From SZUA-36 sp963727635 (lineage in GTDB: Bacteria > Pseudomonadota > Gammaproteobacteria > Xanthomonadales > SZUA-36): a stretch of DNA of 64,000 nt. The notes below the pieces were generated by a model, which saw nothing but the letters and a program-made list of their open reading frames with translations, was not told the origin of the DNA and made no database searches. Position numbers and translations under genes: made by a program. Numbering within the stretch: position 1 is the first letter of the stretch; each line of letters begins with the position of its first letter. The DNA is taken from the NCBI GenBank assembly GCA_963727635.1, contig CAVSHP010000015.1:310001-374000 (forward strand). The letters are read 5' to 3'. Shown piece by piece: positions 10,471 to 18,977 of this stretch.

Positions 10471-12462
10471 GTGTTTGACAAGATACTTATCGCAAACCGC
10501 GGTGAAATCGCTTGCCGGGTTATCAGGTCCGCAAAAAAAATGGGGATCAAAACGGTCGCGGTTTATTCTGAGGCCGACCGCAATGCCCTGCATGTACAGA
10601 TGGCAGATGAAGCGGTTTTTATAGGTCCGCCACCTTCGACACAAAGCTACCTGTTAAAAGAAAAAATCCTGCAGGCCTGTCTCGATACAGGCGCCCAGGC
10701 GGTCCATCCGGGTTATGGTTTCCTGTCCGAAAACTCCGAGTTCTGCGAATTGCTGGCCGACAACGGTATCGCGTTTATCGGCCCGAAGACCCATGCGATC
10801 AAGGCCATGGGTGACAAGATAACCTCCAAGCAACTGGCCGACAAAGCAGGTGTGAACACCATTCCCGGGTTTGCAGATGTGCTGCGTGATAGTGCGCATG
10901 CAGTAGAGATTGCCAACAAGATCGGCTATCCGGTCATGCTTAAGGCGACGGCCGGAGGTGGCGGTAAAGGCATGCGCGTAGCGCACAACGATGCGGAGTG
11001 CCGGGACGGGTTCGAGCGGGCCTCGAATGAAGCACGTTCGAGCTTCGGTGATGACCGGATGTTCGCGGAGAAGTTTATAGAGGAACCGCGGCATATTGAG
11101 ATCCAGATTATCGCCGACAGCCATGACAACATTATTTACCTGAATGAGCGTGAATGTTCCCTGCAGCGCCGTCATCAGAAGGTGATTGAAGAGGCGCCAT
11201 CACCGTTCCTGGATGCAGTGACCCGCAAACAAATGGGTGAACAGGCCGTGGCCCTGGCCAGGGCAGTGCAGTATCAATCAGCCGGTACGGTCGAGTTTAT
11301 TGTTGACAGCCAGCGTAATTTCTACTTTCTGGAAATGAATACCCGCCTGCAGGTGGAACATCCTGTGACCGAACTCATCACCGGGCTTGACCTGGTTGAA
11401 TTGATGATCCTCGTGGCCGCGGGTAAAAAGTTGCCAATCAGCCAATCCGATGTATCCATCAACGGTTGGGCAATCGAGTCCCGGGTTTATGCGGAAGATC
11501 CTTCGCGTAATTTTCTGCCTTCCACGGGCCGCCTGGTGTATTACCGGCCACCCGGGAACGATGACAATGTGCGTGTGGACACCGGTGTGTATGAAGGCGG
11601 GGAAGTCTCCATGTTTTACGACCCGATGATCGCCAAGCTCATTACCCACGGCTCGGATCGTGAAGAGGCGACAGCCCACATGCGTTCCGCACTCGACCGA
11701 TTCCTGATCCGGGGTGTTTCTCATAACATCAGTTTCCTGTCGGCGTTAATGGTAAACCCGAGGTTCGTTGCAGGTAAGATGAGCACCAACATGATTGGGG
11801 AGGAATATCCGGACGGTTTTCAGCCAACCGACCTGTCCCACCAGGACCCAACTATTTTTATCTCCGTCGCCGCTTCCATGATGCGTGGATACCGTGATCG
11901 CGCCGCTCAAATCGACGGACAACTCAATGGCCATGAACGCCGTGTGCCGAATGACTGGGTTATCGTCATGAACAAGGAACAACATCCGGTCAGCGTCATC
12001 CAGGTAGAGGGTGGGTACGATGTAAATTACAAGGGTAATACCTACGCGGTACGCAGCAAATGGGAGTTTGGCCAACCCATTTTCGGCGGTACGATCAATG
12101 GTGAGCAGGTATTCATCCAGGTCATGCGCCAGGACCAGAACTACCGTCTGTCTCATGGTGGCTCCCAGGTCGATGTCCGTATCGTCACACCCAGGGTGGC
12201 CGAACTTCTGAAATACATGCCGGAAAAAGCGCCGCCTGACCTTTCGAAATTCCTGCTTTCGCCAATGCCGGGTCTGTTGGTGTCAGTCGCGGTTAAAGAA
12301 GGCGATGTGGTTAACACCGGTCAGGAACTGGCGGTGCTCGAAGCCATGAAAATGGAAAATACCCTGCTTGCAGGGTGCGACGGCGTGGTCGCCCGCATTC
12401 ACCGCAAGCCGGGCGCCAATCTCGCGGTTGACGACGTCATCATGGAATTCGAGCAAAATTAG
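10471..12462 (+). CDS. pccA: Propionyl-CoA carboxylase alpha chain (biotin carboxylase + BCCP)
   Basis: ATP-dependent biotin carboxylase joined to its carrier domain. The N-terminus FDKILIANRGEIACRVIR, the glycine-rich ATP loop KATAGGGGKGMRVA, the HIEIQI and NTRLQVEHPVTE blocks and a C-terminal biotinyl domain with the AMKM lysine motif near residue 628 are all present. I place the start at GTG 10471: GGAGG lies eight bases before it and the conserved N-terminus begins right there. An ATG at 10444 has no ribosome-binding site and adds nine odd residues. It needs biotin ligase elsewhere. It works with PccB immediately upstream. Confidence 0.95.
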   Translation: MFDKILIANRGEIACRVIRSAKKMGIKTVAVYSEADRNALHVQMADEAVFIGPPPSTQSYLLKEKILQACLDTGAQAVHPGYGFLSENSEFCELLADNGIAFIGPKTHAIKAMGDKITSKQLADKAGVNTIPGFADVLRDSAHAVEIANKIGYPVMLKATAGGGGKGMRVAHNDAECRDGFERASNEARSSFGDDRMFAEKFIEEPRHIEIQIIADSHDNIIYLNERECSLQRRHQKVIEEAPSPFLDAVTRKQMGEQAVALARAVQYQSAGTVEFIVDSQRNFYFLEMNTRLQVEHPVTELITGLDLVELMILVAAGKKLPISQSDVSINGWAIESRVYAEDPSRNFLPSTGRLVYYRPPGNDDNVRVDTGVYEGGEVSMFYDPMIAKLITHGSDREEATAHMRSALDRFLIRGVSHNISFLSALMVNPRFVAGKMSTNMIGEEYPDGFQPTDLSHQDPTIFISVAASMMRGYRDRAAQIDGQLNGHERRVPNDWVIVMNKEQHPVSVIQVEGGYDVNYKGNTYAVRSKWEFGQPIFGGTINGEQVFIQVMRQDQNYRLSHGGSQVDVRIVTPRVAELLKYMPEKAPPDLSKFLLSPMPGLLVSVAVKEGDVVNTGQELAVLEAMKMENTLLAGCDGVVARIHRKPGANLAVDDVIMEFEQN

Positions 12463-12464
12463 TC

Positions 12465-13475
12465 GTGACACCTGATACGGGCTCCGGATCAAAGCGAGAG
12501 AACGAAGCGCTTGCCAAAGCGGTACGCGAGGGGAATCGGCGTGCCCTGGCGCAGGCCATTACGCTGATAGAGTCGACACGCCCCGATCATCGCTCTGCCG
12601 CCAGCGAACTGCTCGAGCGTCTGATGCCGTATGCCGGGAATTCCATTCGACTGGGAATATCGGGTGTGCCTGGGGTTGGAAAATCGACCTTTATCGAGGC
12701 CCTGGGCAATCATGTTATCGATGCGGGACATCGGGTGGCAGTGCTAACCGTAGACCCTTCCTCGGCGATCAGCGGCGGTTCCATTCTGGGTGACAAGACC
12801 CGCATGGAATTGCTGTCACGCCGTCCCGAAGCCTATATCCGTCCCTCACCGGCCGGCAAAACCCTCGGTGGTGTCACCCGGCGCAGCCGCGAAGCGCTGA
12901 TTCTCTGTGAGGCAGCGGGGTTTGATGTCGTCATTGTCGAGACCGTGGGTGTAGGGCAATCCGAAACCAAAGTGGCCGACATGACGGATATGTTTGTGCT
13001 TCTGCAATTGCCTGGCGGAGGCGATGAACTGCAAGGTATCAAACGCGGCATCATGGAGTTGGCTGACCTTATTTTGATCAACAAGGCCGACGATGAACTG
13101 CAGGCCCTGGCCAAGCGGTCTGCAGCAGACTATCGCAGCGCCCTGGGCTTGCTCCACCCCCGTTCCGCGAACTGGAAGGTCGAGGTTCGGACCTGTTCCG
13201 CCCGCGATCGTATCGGCATTGCCGAGGTTTGGGATAGCGTGCTACAGCACCGCAAAGTGCATGAATCGAGCGGTGAGTTGAAGACACGTCGCGCCGCGCA
13301 GGCACGCGACTGGATGTGGTCCGATGTGAGTGAGAATTTGTTGACCGCACTGCAAAACGATCCCCGCGTTCGTCAGCAAATCCCGTTGTTGGAGGCTGCC
13401 GCCAGTGAAGGCCGGATTCCGCCAACGGTTGCGGCGCGCCAGTTACTCGATCTCTTTTTAACACGGGAAAAGTAA
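12465..13475 (+). CDS. meaB: Methylmalonyl-CoA mutase-associated GTPase MeaB
   Basis: G3E-family GTPase that gates cofactor loading and protects methylmalonyl-CoA mutase; older annotations call it ArgK/LAO ATPase. Walker A is GVPGVGKST (about residues 67-75). Other blocks are VLTVDPSSAISGGSILGDKTRM, IVETVGVGQSE and the NKAD guanine specificity motif. It is 336 residues long. It starts with GTG two bases after the pccA stop, implying translational coupling. Its place between the carboxylase and epimerase genes supports a role with the mutase at the head of the operon. Confidence 0.95.
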   Translation: MTPDTGSGSKRENEALAKAVREGNRRALAQAITLIESTRPDHRSAASELLERLMPYAGNSIRLGISGVPGVGKSTFIEALGNHVIDAGHRVAVLTVDPSSAISGGSILGDKTRMELLSRRPEAYIRPSPAGKTLGGVTRRSREALILCEAAGFDVVIVETVGVGQSETKVADMTDMFVLLQLPGGGDELQGIKRGIMELADLILINKADDELQALAKRSAADYRSALGLLHPRSANWKVEVRTCSARDRIGIAEVWDSVLQHRKVHESSGELKTRRAAQARDWMWSDVSENLLTALQNDPRVRQQIPLLEAAASEGRIPPTVAARQLLDLFLTREK

Positions 13476-13506
13476 TGTTATTGATAAACCAAACCGGGAG
13501 AAATGC

Positions 13507-13992
13507 ATGAGCAACCGGCCTTTCAGGGTGTTGGGAGTACAACAGATTGCCGTAGGTGGACTGGACAAAAACCGTTTGCGCACATTGTGGGTGGATACGC
13601 TCGGTCTCGAGTTGACCGGAACTTACCGAAGCGCAGCGGAAAATGTTGATGAGGATATCGCGGTGACCGGTTCCGGGCCCTTCAGGGTGGAAGTCGATCT
13701 GATGCAGCCACTTGACCCGACGGAAAAGCCGCAGGTGCAGATTCCGCCGCTTAATCACATTGGATTGTGGATAGACGATTTGCCTGCCGCCGTGGAATGG
13801 CTGCAGTCACGCGGTATGCGTTTTGCACCAGGGGGCATACGTAAAGGGGCTTCCGGCTATGACATTTGTTTTATACACCCCAAGGCCAATGATGAGTTTC
13901 CCATCGGCGGCGAAGGTGTGTTGATCGAACTCGTACAGGCTCCGCCCGAGGTAACCCTGGCATTTAAAAATCTGACCCAGGCCGATCTGTAA
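13507..13992 (+). CDS. mce: VOC-family protein, probable methylmalonyl-CoA epimerase
   Basis: Vicinal-oxygen-chelate fold protein of 161 residues, expected to convert (S)- to (R)-methylmalonyl-CoA between carboxylase and mutase. Two beta-alpha-beta-beta-beta modules are visible: the first near VQQIAVGGLDKNRLRTLWVDTLGLEL, the second near LNHIGLWIDDLPAAVEWLQSRG. His in NHIG and Glu in VLIELVQ are likely metal ligands. Sequence alone would only support 'glyoxalase/VOC'; position as the last gene of the propionyl-CoA operon makes epimerase the best call. GGGAGA lies just upstream of the ATG. Confidence 0.82.
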   Translation: MSNRPFRVLGVQQIAVGGLDKNRLRTLWVDTLGLELTGTYRSAAENVDEDIAVTGSGPFRVEVDLMQPLDPTEKPQVQIPPLNHIGLWIDDLPAAVEWLQSRGMRFAPGGIRKGASGYDICFIHPKANDEFPIGGEGVLIELVQAPPEVTLAFKNLTQADL

Positions 13993-14054
13993 CACGCCCC
14001 CGAGTGGAGGCGCGCAACGGATGTTGAACCTGCTCGCCGGGTTAAGCGCGGCGG

Positions 14055-15183
14055 TTATTGCAGCAGGTGAATGTTTTTCTCGGCAGATATTTTCTTGAGT
14101 TGTTCCGGCCAGACCGTGACACTGACCTCACCGATGTGAGCTTTTTTCAGCAGCAGCATATAGACACGGGATTGCCCGATACCGCCGCCGATACTGAGCG
14201 GAATCTCATCGTTCAGGATGGCCTGGTGGTAGGGTTGATCAAGCAAGTCCAGTTGACCGCTCATCTCGAGTTGTTTACGCAGTGACTCTTTAGTCACCCT
14301 GATACCCATGGATGACAGCTCATGACGCCGTTGGGTAATCGGGATTCCAAACCAGGATGTCACCGTTCAGGCCATGCATTGGGCGGCCGTCTTTCGAGTG
14401 CGTTTCGCTCACCCAGTCGTCGTAGTCAGCAGCACGCATTTCATGTGGATAACCGTCTGCAAGCGGCCAACCGATGCCATAGATAAAGACGGCTGGAAAT
14501 TCCTGGACAAGCCTGGTCTCACGTTGCTTTCGCGGCAGGTCCGGATACATTTCCAGTATCTCCTCCGCATGGATGAATTTCAGTTCGTCGGGCAGTGGCG
14601 GATACCTGGGATCAATCAACTGTGGAAACATCTTCTGTGCAATTTGTTCTGCACCCTTGATCACTTTCCAGATACTTTTGACCGTCTCCGTGAGGTAATC
14701 CAGGTTCCGCTGGTCAGCGCTAATGGCCTTTTCCCAGTCCCATTGATCCACGTAGGCGCTGTGATCATGATCGAGAAAATAGTCTTTACGCACCGCTCTC
14801 ATGTCGGTGCAAATACCTTCACCAAGCTCGCAACCGAAGGCTTTGAGCGCCATGCGCTTCCACTTGGTAGCTGCCTGTACGACCTGCGCGTTCAGACGCC
14901 GTTCCAATCCCAGGCCACAAGGGAATTCGACCGGGGTGCGTGAACCGTCACGGTCCAGCATATCGTTTACGCCGCTCTCGCGGTCGACGATGAGCGGCAC
15001 CTGGACCATTGACAGAGCCAGTTCCTTGCACAGGTTGTCCTCGATGTATTGCTTCACGCCGTAAAGTGCGTGCATGGTCTCCATGGGTGTGAGAAGTGAG
15101 TCATAGTTTTGTGGCAATGCAGCCGCCACTTCCTCGTAGGTCCCGATTCCGGGGCCGGCCAAATCAGCTTGTTTATTTAACAT
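14055..15183 (-). CDS. asnA: Asparagine synthetase A (AsnA), interrupted by one frameshift
   Basis: Ammonia-dependent, class II aminoacyl-tRNA synthetase-like asparagine synthetase. The N-terminal frame (15183 down to 14320) has TKWKRMAL, YVDQWDWEKAI, ADYDDWV and LNGDILVWNP. The C-terminal frame (14363 to 14055) resumes with ELSSMGIRV and IGGGIGQSR. Dropping one base right after the WNP codons, near 14350, restores an alignment of the same length as E. coli AsnA at that loop. The N-terminus is about 30 residues longer than the E. coli protein and reads more like the Firmicutes/Bacteroidetes form (inference). Either a sequence error or a fresh pseudogene; nothing else in the gene is damaged. 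Confidence 0.88.
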
Positions 15184-15378
15184 GGCGCGTAATCCTGTTG
15201 AGGTTAAAGTTGGACTTTTGTCAAGTATGCCAGTACTGGCTTCCGGACGACTTGATCAAGGTCACTCAGCGGATGTTTTTAGTGACTTAGGCACAATTGT
15301 TACCGTCCGGAATCCGGTAAAACTGACGATTTTGTTGTATCTGGTACAGGCCGGATTGACATAAGTCACGTTTAGTAC

Positions 15379-15404
15379 ATACCCGGGCATTTCTGCCCGG
15401 GTAT
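15379..15404. repeat. Perfect hairpin ATACCCGGGCA-TTTC-TGCCCGGGTAT
   Basis: An 11-bp perfect inverted repeat around a TTTC loop in the asnA/mdh divergent region. No T-run follows on either strand, so it does not look like an intrinsic terminator. It may be a structured 5' leader element or a regulator site; function unknown. Confidence 0.7.
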
Positions 15405-15417
15405 TGGCCTATTCAAG

Positions 15418-15436
15418 CCTGAATTTCAGGGTACAA
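15418..15436 (+). promoter_or_regulatory. Palindrome CCTGAA-T-TTCAGG abutting a -10-like TACAAT
   Basis: A perfect 6+1+6 palindrome at 15418-15430 lies one base before a TACAAT hexamer at 15431-15436, about 84 bases upstream of the mdh stub start codon. A repressor bound there would cover the promoter. The -35 region is not convincing, so the promoter call is tentative. Confidence 0.4.
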
Positions 15437-15519
15437 TAAATCAATTCAATCAAGGTGTTGATGATCAGTCGTATAGACGGTTCCTGCAGCACTCAACCAT
15501 CACAATCAAGGAGCGTTCG

Positions 15520-15642
15520 ATGAAACAACCTGTGCGAGTGGCAATTACCGGTGCAGCCGGTCAAATTGGCTATCAATTGTGCTTCAGGAAATTTCTGTCG
15601 TGCTCCCGCATACTTTTAAAGGAGAACTGCAATGCTCAATAA
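15520..15642 (+). pseudogene. 5' stub of a second-type malate dehydrogenase gene
   Basis: A 40-residue frame with its own AAGGAG ribosome-binding site. Residues 1-20 (MKQPVRVAITGAAGQIGYQL) are the conserved Rossmann-fold N-terminus of the cytosolic-type MDH found in many beta/gammaproteobacteria (family start V-R-V-A-V-T-G-A-A-G-Q-I-G-Y). After about residue 24 similarity stops and the frame ends inside the next gene. The rest of that MDH is absent; instead an intact, unrelated-subfamily mdh starts at 15632. I read this as the remnant of a replaced gene, but it could also be a translated leader. Confidence 0.75.
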
Positions 15643-16642
15643 AATTGGCGTCATCGGTGGCGGTTACATTGGTGGAGTATTAGTCCAGGAGATTGCCAGG
15701 CGTCGTCTGGCGCGCGAGGTCGGTCTTACCGATCCGGCGCCGTTCGTAAATCCGAATGATCCGCCGGAGAAGCAATCGGTTGCCAATAAGCAGTCGGTGG
15801 CGAAGGGCAAGACTCTGGATATCGCGGAGGGTTTACCGACTTTGAGAAGCGATGTCAGGGTATACGGCTCAAAAGACTATTCTGCAATCGAAGGGGCGGA
15901 ACTCATCATCAATACTGCGGGCGTGCCACGCAAGGCAAAGCCTGATGGTACCTTCCCAACCCGCGAAGAGCTGCTCGCCATCAATCTCAAGGTTACAAAC
16001 GAGGTTGCCGAGGGCATTAAGCAGAATTGCCCGGACGCGACAATTATTTCGATCGCCAATCCACTGGATGCCATCGTTTACACCCTCAACAAACGCCTTA
16101 ATCCGGCCAAAAACAAGCTCATGGGTATGGCAGGAGTGCTCGACTCCGGGCGTTACTGTTACTTCGTAGCGGAAGCAGCCAATGTGTCTGTGGAGAACGT
16201 TAACGCGATGGTGCTTGGCGGTCACGGCGATACCATGGTTCCGGTTCGCAGTTCATGTCTGATCGCCGGTGTCCCGGTCAGCAAGTTCCTCGATGCCGAA
16301 ACCCTGCAGGCTATCGAAGCCCGCACTCGCAAGGCGGGTGGGGAAGTCGTTGGGCTTCTGGGTTTTGGCTCGGCGTTCGCGTCTCCGGCCTGGTCTGCAC
16401 TCGAGATGGCAGAAGCAATCATCTACGACAAGCGCAAAATCATGCCAGTGTGCGCTTACCTTGATGGCGAGTATGGTGTTGAAGGTATTTTCGTCGGCGT
16501 CCCGGGGATCATCGGCAAGAATGGTGTCGAGAAGGTTATCGAATTAGACCTCACCGATGAGGAAAGGCAAGCCTTTGCACACTCAGCTGGTGACGTTCGC
16601 AAGACCTGCGACGAGGTCGACAAGATGCTCAAGAATCTCTGA
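15632..16642 (+). CDS. mdh: Malate dehydrogenase, LDH-like (tetrameric) type
   Basis: NAD-dependent malate/oxaloacetate interconversion in the TCA cycle. It has the dinucleotide motif GVIGGGYIGGVL, the AGVPRK substrate-binding arginine loop, ISNPLDA-like IANPLDA, MAGVLDSGRY and the catalytic histidine in LGGHGDTMVP. This is the LDH-like MDH subfamily typical of alphaproteobacteria, Bacteroidetes and Chlorobi, not the type left as a stub just upstream. An insertion at about residues 36-58, including a duplicated KQSVA, separates the second beta strand from KGKTLDIAEG. AAAGGAG precedes the ATG. It ends in a strong terminator. Confidence 0.93.
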   Translation: MLNKIGVIGGGYIGGVLVQEIARRRLAREVGLTDPAPFVNPNDPPEKQSVANKQSVAKGKTLDIAEGLPTLRSDVRVYGSKDYSAIEGAELIINTAGVPRKAKPDGTFPTREELLAINLKVTNEVAEGIKQNCPDATIISIANPLDAIVYTLNKRLNPAKNKLMGMAGVLDSGRYCYFVAEAANVSVENVNAMVLGGHGDTMVPVRSSCLIAGVPVSKFLDAETLQAIEARTRKAGGEVVGLLGFGSAFASPAWSALEMAEAIIYDKRKIMPVCAYLDGEYGVEGIFVGVPGIIGKNGVEKVIELDLTDEERQAFAHSAGDVRKTCDEVDKMLKNL

Positions 16643-16793
16643 TCTCTGAACTGGACAAATGAGCTGGAAGATGTGGAACTTCTCACGTCCGTGAGAGGTT
16701 CCTTTATCAATGTCGTGCGAGTGCGGTAATGGTGATTGACCAAATGTGTCACTGGGTGCTTTGTACTGCAGTCCACTTGCAAAAATACGCCTG

Positions 16794-16828
16794 AAAAAAA
16801 ACGGACTACCCTGGTAGTCCGTTTTTTT
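16794..16828. terminator. Bidirectional intrinsic terminator (mdh / rho)
   Basis: A perfect 10-bp stem ACGGACTACC/GGTAGTCCGT at 16801-16822 is flanked by seven A on the left and seven T on the right, so it can end transcripts from mdh on the plus strand and rho on the minus strand. Confidence 0.92.
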
Positions 16829-16862
16829 CATTTAGCCCTGCGCGATTTTCACACGCTCATGA

Positions 16863-18119
16863 TCAGCGCCTCATAAAGTTGAAAAATTCTTCATTCGTCT
16901 TGGTAGCTTTCAACTTGTCCAGCATGAACTCGATCGCCTGAATTTCATCCATCGGGTGCAAAAGTTTGCGCAGAATCCAAACTTTTTGCAGCTGGTTCTG
17001 GTCGATCATCAATTCTTCGCGCCGGGTGCCTGATTTATTGATATCAATGGCCGGATAGACACGTTTCTCCGCTATTCTGCGGGCCAGGTGAACTTCCATA
17101 TTGCCGGTGCCTTTAAACTCTTCGTAGATGACTTCATCCATCTTTGAACCGGTATCCACGAGGGCCGTGGCGATGATGGTCAATGAACCACCTTCGGTGA
17201 CATTTCTCGCAGCGCCGAAGAAACGCTTCGGCCGTTGCAGGGCATTGGCGTCAACACCACCGGTGAGGACCTTGCCGGAAGACGGCGCCACCGTATTGTA
17301 AGCGCGGGCCAGACGGGTGATCGAATCCAACAAGATAACGACATCGTGTTTGTGTTCGACCAGGCGCTTTGCCCTCTCGATGACCATTTCCGCAACCTGT
17401 ACATGGCGGGAAGCCGGCTCATCAAACGTGCTGGAAACAACCTCGGCGTCAACGGACCTTTGCATTTCTGTGACTTCCTCGGGTCTTTCATCGACCAGCA
17501 GGATGATCATTTTGCAGTCTTTGTGATTGGCGCGGATGCTGCTCGCTATATTTTGCAGCATGATGGTTTTACCCGCTTTGGGTGGTGAAACCACCAGACC
17601 ACGCTGACCGAATCCGATCGGTGATATAAGGTCGATGATACGAGAGGTTACGTCCTCGGTGCTGCCCGTTCCCCTCTCAAGGATAGCCTGTCTGGTCGGA
17701 AATTCTGCTGTGAGGTTTTCGAACAGGATCTTGCTCTTGGCCGCATCAGGTGATTCGTAGTTGATCTCTTCAACTTTTAATAAAGCAAAATAGCGTTCAC
17801 TTTCCTTGGGCGGTCGGATTTTACCCGACAGCATGTCACCTGTTCGCAGTGAAAACCGCCTGATCTGGCTGGGTGAGACATAGATATCGTCCGGACCGGC
17901 CAGGTAAGAACAATCGGCGGACCGCAGGAATCCAAAGCCATCCTGTAGAATTTCCAGCACACCTGCGCCATATATGCTTTCGCCATTTTTTGCATGCGCC
18001 TTGAGGATGGAAAATATCACATCCTGTTTGCGCGAGCGGGCAACGCCCTCGAGCCCCATTTCGTTGGCTAATGCCTGCAATTCCACGATAGGTTTTTGCT
18101 TTAGTTCAGTTAGATTCAT
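16863..18119 (-). CDS. rho: Transcription termination factor Rho
   Basis: Hexameric RNA-dependent ATPase. It is 418 residues, essentially the E. coli length. The N-terminal helical region (MNLTELKQKPIVELQALANEMG) leads into the cold-shock-like RNA-binding domain (ILQDGFGFLRS, DDIYVSPSQIRRF). The RecA-like domain has Walker A PPKAGKT near residue 180, Walker B VILLDSITRLARAYN, and GGVDANALQRPKRFFGAARN, the Q and R loops. No N-terminal insertion of the high-GC actinobacterial type is present. The gene sits downstream of trxA on the same strand, as in E. coli. Confidence 0.98.
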   Translation of the reverse strand: MNLTELKQKPIVELQALANEMGLEGVARSRKQDVIFSILKAHAKNGESIYGAGVLEILQDGFGFLRSADCSYLAGPDDIYVSPSQIRRFSLRTGDMLSGKIRPPKESERYFALLKVEEINYESPDAAKSKILFENLTAEFPTRQAILERGTGSTEDVTSRIIDLISPIGFGQRGLVVSPPKAGKTIMLQNIASSIRANHKDCKMIILLVDERPEEVTEMQRSVDAEVVSSTFDEPASRHVQVAEMVIERAKRLVEHKHDVVILLDSITRLARAYNTVAPSSGKVLTGGVDANALQRPKRFFGAARNVTEGGSLTIIATALVDTGSKMDEVIYEEFKGTGNMEVHLARRIAEKRVYPAIDINKSGTRREELMIDQNQLQKVWILRKLLHPMDEIQAIEFMLDKLKATKTNEEFFNFMRR

Positions 18120-18421
18120 GTTGTGTGCTTTATAGTTGGCGGACGTGTGCCCTGGGATGGATTAATAATTTGATTCAAACAATAAGGTCAGGTTGTTGTT
18201 TGGATTGCGCGGTTTTCCACAGGATTGAACGCGAATTATTTTTTTCACGAAACCCCGGATTACGAGTCACGTTACCAAGGTTTTATGTGTGATCGGAATT
18301 CAGCTAGGGTGGGATACCCGCTACAGATAAAGCAAAATTAGCATGTTCGCCGTTCCGCGTCCAGCGAATTAACAAAAATTCTGATTCCCGGATGTTGCCA
18401 AAAACACCCGGGCTATCTAAA
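18120..18421. other. Intergenic region trxA to rho (rho leader)
   Basis: About 300 bases upstream of rho on the minus strand. No open frame, strong hairpin terminator or known motif was seen. In E. coli the long rho leader is used for autoregulation; whether this one does so cannot be told from sequence alone. Confidence 0.5.
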
Positions 18422-18748
18422 TCAGATGTTTTCTTCCACAAATGACGTCAGCATTCCTTTCGATACGGCGCCTACTTTGGTCGCCTGCACCTGGCCATCC
18501 TTGAAGATCATCATGGTTGGAATGCCACGAATGTTGTAGGTCATCGGCGTCTGGCGATTGCTGTCTATATCCATCTTGGCAACTGTCAACTTGCCTTCGT
18601 ATTCATCTGCAAGTTCGTTAATCAAAGGTGCAATCATCTTGCACGGTCCGCACCACTCTGCCCAGTAGTCGATCAATACGGGTCCATCGGCATTCAGAAC
18701 CTTTTGTTCAAAGTCACTGTCCGTGACGTGAATTATTTTATCGCTCAA
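18422..18748 (-). CDS. trxA: Thioredoxin 1
   Basis: Cytoplasmic disulfide reductase of 108 residues. The redox motif is WAEWCGPCKM at about residues 29-38, with the cis-proline loop GIPTMMIFKDG downstream. It likely donates electrons to many reductases; the ribonucleotide reductase further along the window is a possible client (inference). It is divergent from rhlB and followed by rho, the same order as in E. coli. Confidence 0.97.
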   Translation of the reverse strand: MSDKIIHVTDSDFEQKVLNADGPVLIDYWAEWCGPCKMIAPLINELADEYEGKLTVAKMDIDSNRQTPMTYNIRGIPTMMIFKDGQVQATKVGAVSKGMLTSFVEENI

Positions 18749-18977
18749 TGTATTTCTCCAATGATTTAGTTATATCCGGACTGGTTTAAGGGTGTCAGCA
18801 CGGTTAATATGCCATATTCGGATTGCTGCTGTCTGAACACTCGTACCGGGGTCGGGGCAGAAACCGACTCAAGGGCTACCAATATAATTACCTGTGTGAC
18901 AATTTCAAGGTGATTGTGGTTAATTTCAAGTCCTACTGCAAAAAATAAATGAACCCGCCTGGAAACATAATCCGATA

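Larger units (their letters stand above)
15184..15519. other. Divergent intergenic region asnA / mdh
   Basis: About 336 bases without a gene. It contains a perfect 11-bp stem hairpin at 15379-15404 and a 13-base palindrome at 15418-15430 directly followed by a TACAAT hexamer. Otherwise nothing was recognised. Promoters for asnA (minus) and the mdh locus (plus) must lie here. Confidence 0.5.
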
